Shown piece after piece: positions 60,178 to 64,000 of a stretch of 64,000 nucleotides of DNA. How positions within the stretch are numbered: position 1 is the stretch's first letter; each line of letters starts with the position of its first letter. The DNA comes from Aspidiotus rigidus. Taxonomy: Eukaryota; Arthropoda; Insecta; Hemiptera; Diaspididae. Position numbers and translations under genes: made by a program. A model generated the notes under the pieces. The model made no database searches, was not told the origin of the DNA, and saw nothing but the letters and a program-made list of their open reading frames with translations. The stretch covers positions 5,890,001 through 5,954,000 of the forward strand of contig JAVHKY010000005.1 of assembly GCA_035079385.1 (NCBI GenBank), given 5' to 3'.

Positions 60178-60365
60178 TACGCGGGGTGTACTCGCGAATT
60201 TCTGAATCACCCACGGTAGAGATTTCTCTTGACGGGGGGGGGGGGGGCTGTACTCGCGAGTTTCAAAATCGGGGTCCGGCGAGAGAAAAGACATGGAACA
60301 TGTCAAAAAATTAGATGCCATTGCAGGACTGCAATGGTAGCGGGGAAACCGCTGTCCCGAGACCC
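60178..60365. repeat. GTACTCGCGA duplicated segment with poly-G
   Basis: GTGTACTCGCGAATTTC near 60187 and CTGTACTCGCGAGTTTC near 60248 are two copies of a short unit separated by a run of 14 G (60234-60247). This may be another decayed tandem unit of the same satellite block. Confidence 0.5.
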
Positions 60366-60765
60366 CTGTCCCCCTCCTATCATATAGCTCGAAGGTAGGA
60401 ATTTTTCTAAGTCCCCTTCCTATCATATATAGCTAGAGGGTCGAAATTTGCTGCAATTTCAAGGAAGCCGTCGTCTTTCCAAGTCCCCCTCCTATCATAT
60501 ATAGCTCGGAGGTAGGAATTTTTCTAGGTCCCCTCCCTATCATATATGGCTAGAGGGTCAAAATTTTTCCGAGTCCCCCTTCCATCATATAATAGCTCGG
60601 AGGTAGGAATTTTTCCAAGTCCCCTTCCTATCATATATACTTGGAGGTAGAAATTTTTCTAAGTCCCCCTCCTATCATATACAGCTCGGAGGTAGGAATT
60701 TTTCCAAATCCCCTTCTTATCATGTATGGCTAGAGGGTCGAAATTTTTCCAAGTCCCCCTCCCTT
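60366..60765. repeat. 45-bp satellite array (about 8-9 units)
   Basis: The word CCTATCAT recurs at about 60376, 60419, 60491, 60536, 60581, 60627, 60671 and 60715, spacings 43-46 bp except one of 72 that carries an insertion (CTGCAATTTCAAGGAAGCCG). Two unit variants alternate: one with AGCTCGGAGGTAGGAATTTT and one with GGCTAGAGGGTCGAAATTTT. The array ends at a CpG-rich GCTCGCGCTCGCCGCTCG stretch near 60785. Confidence 0.95.
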
Positions 60766-61810
60766 CTCCGTGACGTCATCAACCTCGCTCGCGCTCGCCG
60801 CTCGCGGACGAAAAATTCCTGTAAATACTCCCAACAAAAGAGATAGCAGGTTTCCCGCTAAAAAATAAACGAATGAGAGAAGAAGGCAATTGAATGTCCT
60901 TTCTTACATCGTCATTGGTATCTGAATTATTCATCAATTTATAGATTGTTGAACATGAAAAGTGTGCAAGCGTCTTGTTGCAGTATGTTTGTGTATCGAG
61001 AAATGATTTGAATAATTGTAAATCATAAATTGGGAAAACAAATACTCCTAATTTGGATTACAGGTTCTCAATTTGCAACACTCGATTTAAGATCCGTGAT
61101 TGAATCTGTAGTTTGCCCTAATTGTCCTGAGTTCAGAGTCGTCTGAAATTTGTATAAAGCTAGAGTGAGATTCCAGTTATGAACAAAAGTAGATTAAATA
61201 CGTGGTACAAACATTCTTCCAACACCTCGTGCAACAAGTTTCCTATATCTTACATTCCGAACTATCATTGAATTTTTTGTGTGGAATACGAGGAGTGGTC
61301 GAAGCTTTATGAGGCCTATGTTTGAAAGAAAGGTTTAGTTTTGGTAAAAACTGAAACAAAGATAATCCAGTCCCGGCGCTGAGGACAGCAGAGCACGCAA
61401 CTGCCAGTAGCACTAATTTTAAGGGGCGGCAATTTCAGGATTAAAAATCATTACCAAAATTAATGTTGAAAATTATGTGGCGTACACATATTGTCTAGGA
61501 TCTGGTTCCTGCTTGTAGTGCCGAAAAACACATGATTTTGAAGAATTCAAAGTATGTCTGAGCCGAGGATCGATATTCATCATTGCTTTGAATAAAAGTT
61601 TTCCAAAAATGTCGAGTGAATTCATCGTTTTTATATTCTTTTACTATGCCTACTAATCAACATTTGTTTCTTTGTATGTGTAGTTTCCCCTGTCATGTCA
61701 TCTTGTTATCAACACTCATATAACTTTTCTTTTTGAAGACAGCACCTACTCGTTATGAGAATGATATTTTTTATTTTTATACTTTCTTTGATTCTGGTCT
61801 CAGCGGGGAC
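60766..61810. other. Unassigned DNA
   Basis: Nothing recognised beyond the short CpG-rich piece at 60783-60806. Confidence 0.4.
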
Positions 61811-62150
61811 TGCATATCTTCGACCATATACTGATGGATATACCATCCTGATAGGAAATCGAAAACGAGAAACACCGAAAAGTGGCACTTTGTTATCATC
61901 ATGAGAATAACACTTCGCGGTTTTTTTTTCAATTTTACATTTTACCAAAATCAACCAAGATTTTTACGTGATTTATGCATAATTGTTGTCTACTTATTAA
62001 TTTCCGTTAAAAAAACTGGAAACATCATTTTCTTGCTCGAAATAAGCTCGTAATCAAGAGCCACTTTTCGTCATTTCTCAAAATCGATTTGTTTGGCTTC
62101 ACGTTCTTATCAGTATGGCATATCCATCAGTATATGGTCGAAGCTGCATA
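61811..62150. mobile_element. Long inverted repeat, probably a 340-bp foldback element
   Basis: Left arm TGCATATCTTCGACCATATA with CTGATGGATAT-CCAT-CTGAT-GAA (61811-61857) pairs with 62104-62150 at about 85-90%. A second block, CGAAAAGTGGCACTTTGTTA near 61888, pairs with the complement of the sequence near 62070. No clear target duplication. Non-coding; superfamily unknown. Confidence 0.7.
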
Positions 62151-64000
62151 TCGACGGAATGGAAGAAGATTGAAGAAGTTGAATATCTCAAAAAAGTACC
62201 CAAGGTCTTAGGGTTTTCAAAAAATGATGCCATTTTCAAAGTTTTTACTAACGAACTTACCTCATAAAAATGTGAAATATTTCGCGACCTTCGTATTTTA
62301 TTCATCTCAGATTTCTACTCTCAAAATCGAGGTCATTTGAAAAGAGGTGATTAATTTTCGCGACTCGGAAACATCAATCAATGCTGAGCTGGGACGATCT
62401 ATATTAAATAAATATACCTTCTTAATACGTAAAAGGAAAATAAAGCCTTCAAATTACGGAGCTTCTGATTTTTGAAGACAATTTTGTAAAAATTAATTAT
62501 TTTTAGGTAAAGATTCCTAGTATAGACCTATCCTGAAGTTGTGTACGCGTACGTGTGCAACCAATCTTGAAAATGTAGACTTGAATTTTTCACATTCTGA
62601 TGCGATAGTTTTTTTCAAAGTTTAATTTCTTGCGCGATGTCAAATTCAATAGCATTCAGCGAGGGGTTGTTTTACGACAGCTCGTATCACGTGGCAGATT
62701 CCCACATGCATTGTGAAAGGAATAGAATCGTGAAAAAGTTCCTTCCACGTCAAGATTACACGGGGTGCAAACACGGCTTTCTTTGATTTTTTTTTTTTTT
62801 TTGTCTAACCACGAGCTTTCTCTAGTACCTTCTTTTTTCCTCACCTTGTTTACAAAAATTCAATTTCACCCGCTGTATAACACTAATGTACACACACCGT
62901 ATTTTGTACGCGTATATTTTGCAAATGTGACATAGCGAAGAGACGACACTTACAATGGAAAACTGTTCAATTATAATGGGAATTCTCGACAAAAAAAAGA
63001 GTAAGTGACAGCAATTATTGAATGATTTTTCCGTGAGGTTTAAATTCACAATAGTAGTGAAAATGCTTACGGACAAAAAGTAACCGTACAGATGATATTG
63101 AGCCGAGTTATTTTTGTGCGATCTTAAATTGCAAATTATTTCACTGCGATGAAAGATTTATGCGAGGACGAGTTGTTTAAATGGTTTCAAAACGTGAAGT
63201 AGCTCATACAATATAGCACCATGCCTCACTCTCATCAATCAGTTTTCTTTAACTGGTAAGAAAATTTGTGTGTGCAAGGTCGGAATTCATATGGGAGAGA
63301 TTTGCATAATCTTTCTTTTTGTTCGTCAACAACAATGTTGTGTAGGAAGAGTTTTGTATATTTTCTCTGTATAAGTTGTTATATAAGATGGATTTTGGAC
63401 TTAATCTTTTATTGAAAATTTGTGTTATAATGCACACAGCTCATGACTCGAACAATCGCCATCTACGTATTTGTTCGTATTTGTTCTTCTGCTCTCGTCT
63501 GACAAGGTCGTAAAGAAGTTTTATCGAAGTATACTCGTCAAAGGTATATTGTCCGCCGCTCCAGCTATAACAATAGAATTCTTGATAATTATTACGAGTA
63601 TACAAGTTTATTTGTTCTAAACAATATAATCACCTCTAGCGCCTGTGATCGATTTATTTTTTTAATTATATTGACCGAAGTGATTGGACAATTATTGCAA
63701 GAACGAAAACTGCTGAATTTCTACCATCTTTTCGTATCTAGTTAGCAATTGTGTGCTCAGTTACACCTTTAGGGTGCAACATTTTATCTGGGTCGCTATT
63801 AGAATTGCAGAAAATCAATCTTGCCCAATTTTATGAGGTAAGATACCAATGTAATAATATTAAAAACAAACAACTAGCTAATACTCGTAGAACAACGATA
63901 TTCTAGAAAAATCGGATAGCATTGAAGATGATTTGGTGGATTGCATGCTTTTGGTTTGTTTTTACTTTTTCGTTTTTTAGAAATGAATAATGTAGTTTTA
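62151..64000. other. Unassigned DNA to the window end
   Basis: No gene or transposon end recognised. T run at 62788-62802. Confidence 0.4.

Noticed and set aside
60366..60765. Regular short repeats that could suggest a CRISPR array
   Set aside because: The repeats are contiguous with no unique spacers, diverge between units and sit in a eukaryotic genome; this is a satellite.

Overview
The window is non-coding, repeat-dominated eukaryotic DNA. It is AT-rich, with many A/T homopolymer runs, microsatellites, LINE remnants with poly-A tails, short inverted-repeat DNA transposons and no operon-like gene packing. The mix of R1-like, I/Jockey-like and RTE-like LINEs, a Penelope-like element with a GIY-YIG domain, and many hAT-type MITEs points to an arthropod, most likely an insect. 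A hemipteran is my best guess from the look of the repeats, but nothing in the sequence proves it. I recognise no intact host gene, tRNA, rRNA or CRISPR array.

Layout. 0-9 kb: the edge of a 45-bp satellite (start), an R1-like LINE relic (1.8-2.6 kb), a hAT MITE (6.9 kb), a 138-bp hairpin element (7.6 kb) and a second R1-like relic (7.8-8.2 kb). 9-22 kb: mostly unrecognised AT-rich sequence carrying a cluster of small inverted-repeat elements: hAT MITEs at 13.8, 14.2, 19.3 and 21.1 kb, two copies of one palindromic MITE family at 15.0 and 19.0 kb, a TIR element at 15.2 kb, and a three-element nest at 18.8-19.5 kb. 22-33 kb: two I/Jockey-like LINE relics on the minus strand (22.8-23.6 and 30.7-32.6 kb) and a 1.3-kb long-TIR element with a second inverted-repeat element nested in it (26.6-27.9 kb). 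36-50 kb: two members of one hAT family (36.2 and 46.2 kb, the latter retaining the 3' part of a transposase), a nearly complete but broken Penelope-like RT plus GIY-YIG gene (38.4-40.1 kb), a Charlie-type hAT MITE (43.3 kb) and an RTE-like LINE (47.3-49.2 kb, minus).

50-64 kb: a small Charlie-type hAT MITE (50.7 kb), then the most striking object, a 3.78-kb foldback transposon (52815-56596). It has ~220-bp terminal inverted repeats, a TATA (or TA) target duplication, and two kinds of tandem repeat laid out in rough mirror image through both arms. After it come a possible Penelope GIY-YIG fragment (58.1 kb, minus), a 182-bp tandem repeat and a 45-bp satellite (59.2-60.8 kb) related to the repeat at the window start, and a long inverted repeat at 61.8-62.2 kb.

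The genes do not work together as a pathway. The window records successive insertions, decay and nesting of transposons. All recognisable proteins are reverse transcriptase, RNase H, GIY-YIG or hAT transposase relics broken by stops and frameshifts. Recognised repeats cover roughly a quarter of the window; the rest is listed as stretches where I see nothing supportable.
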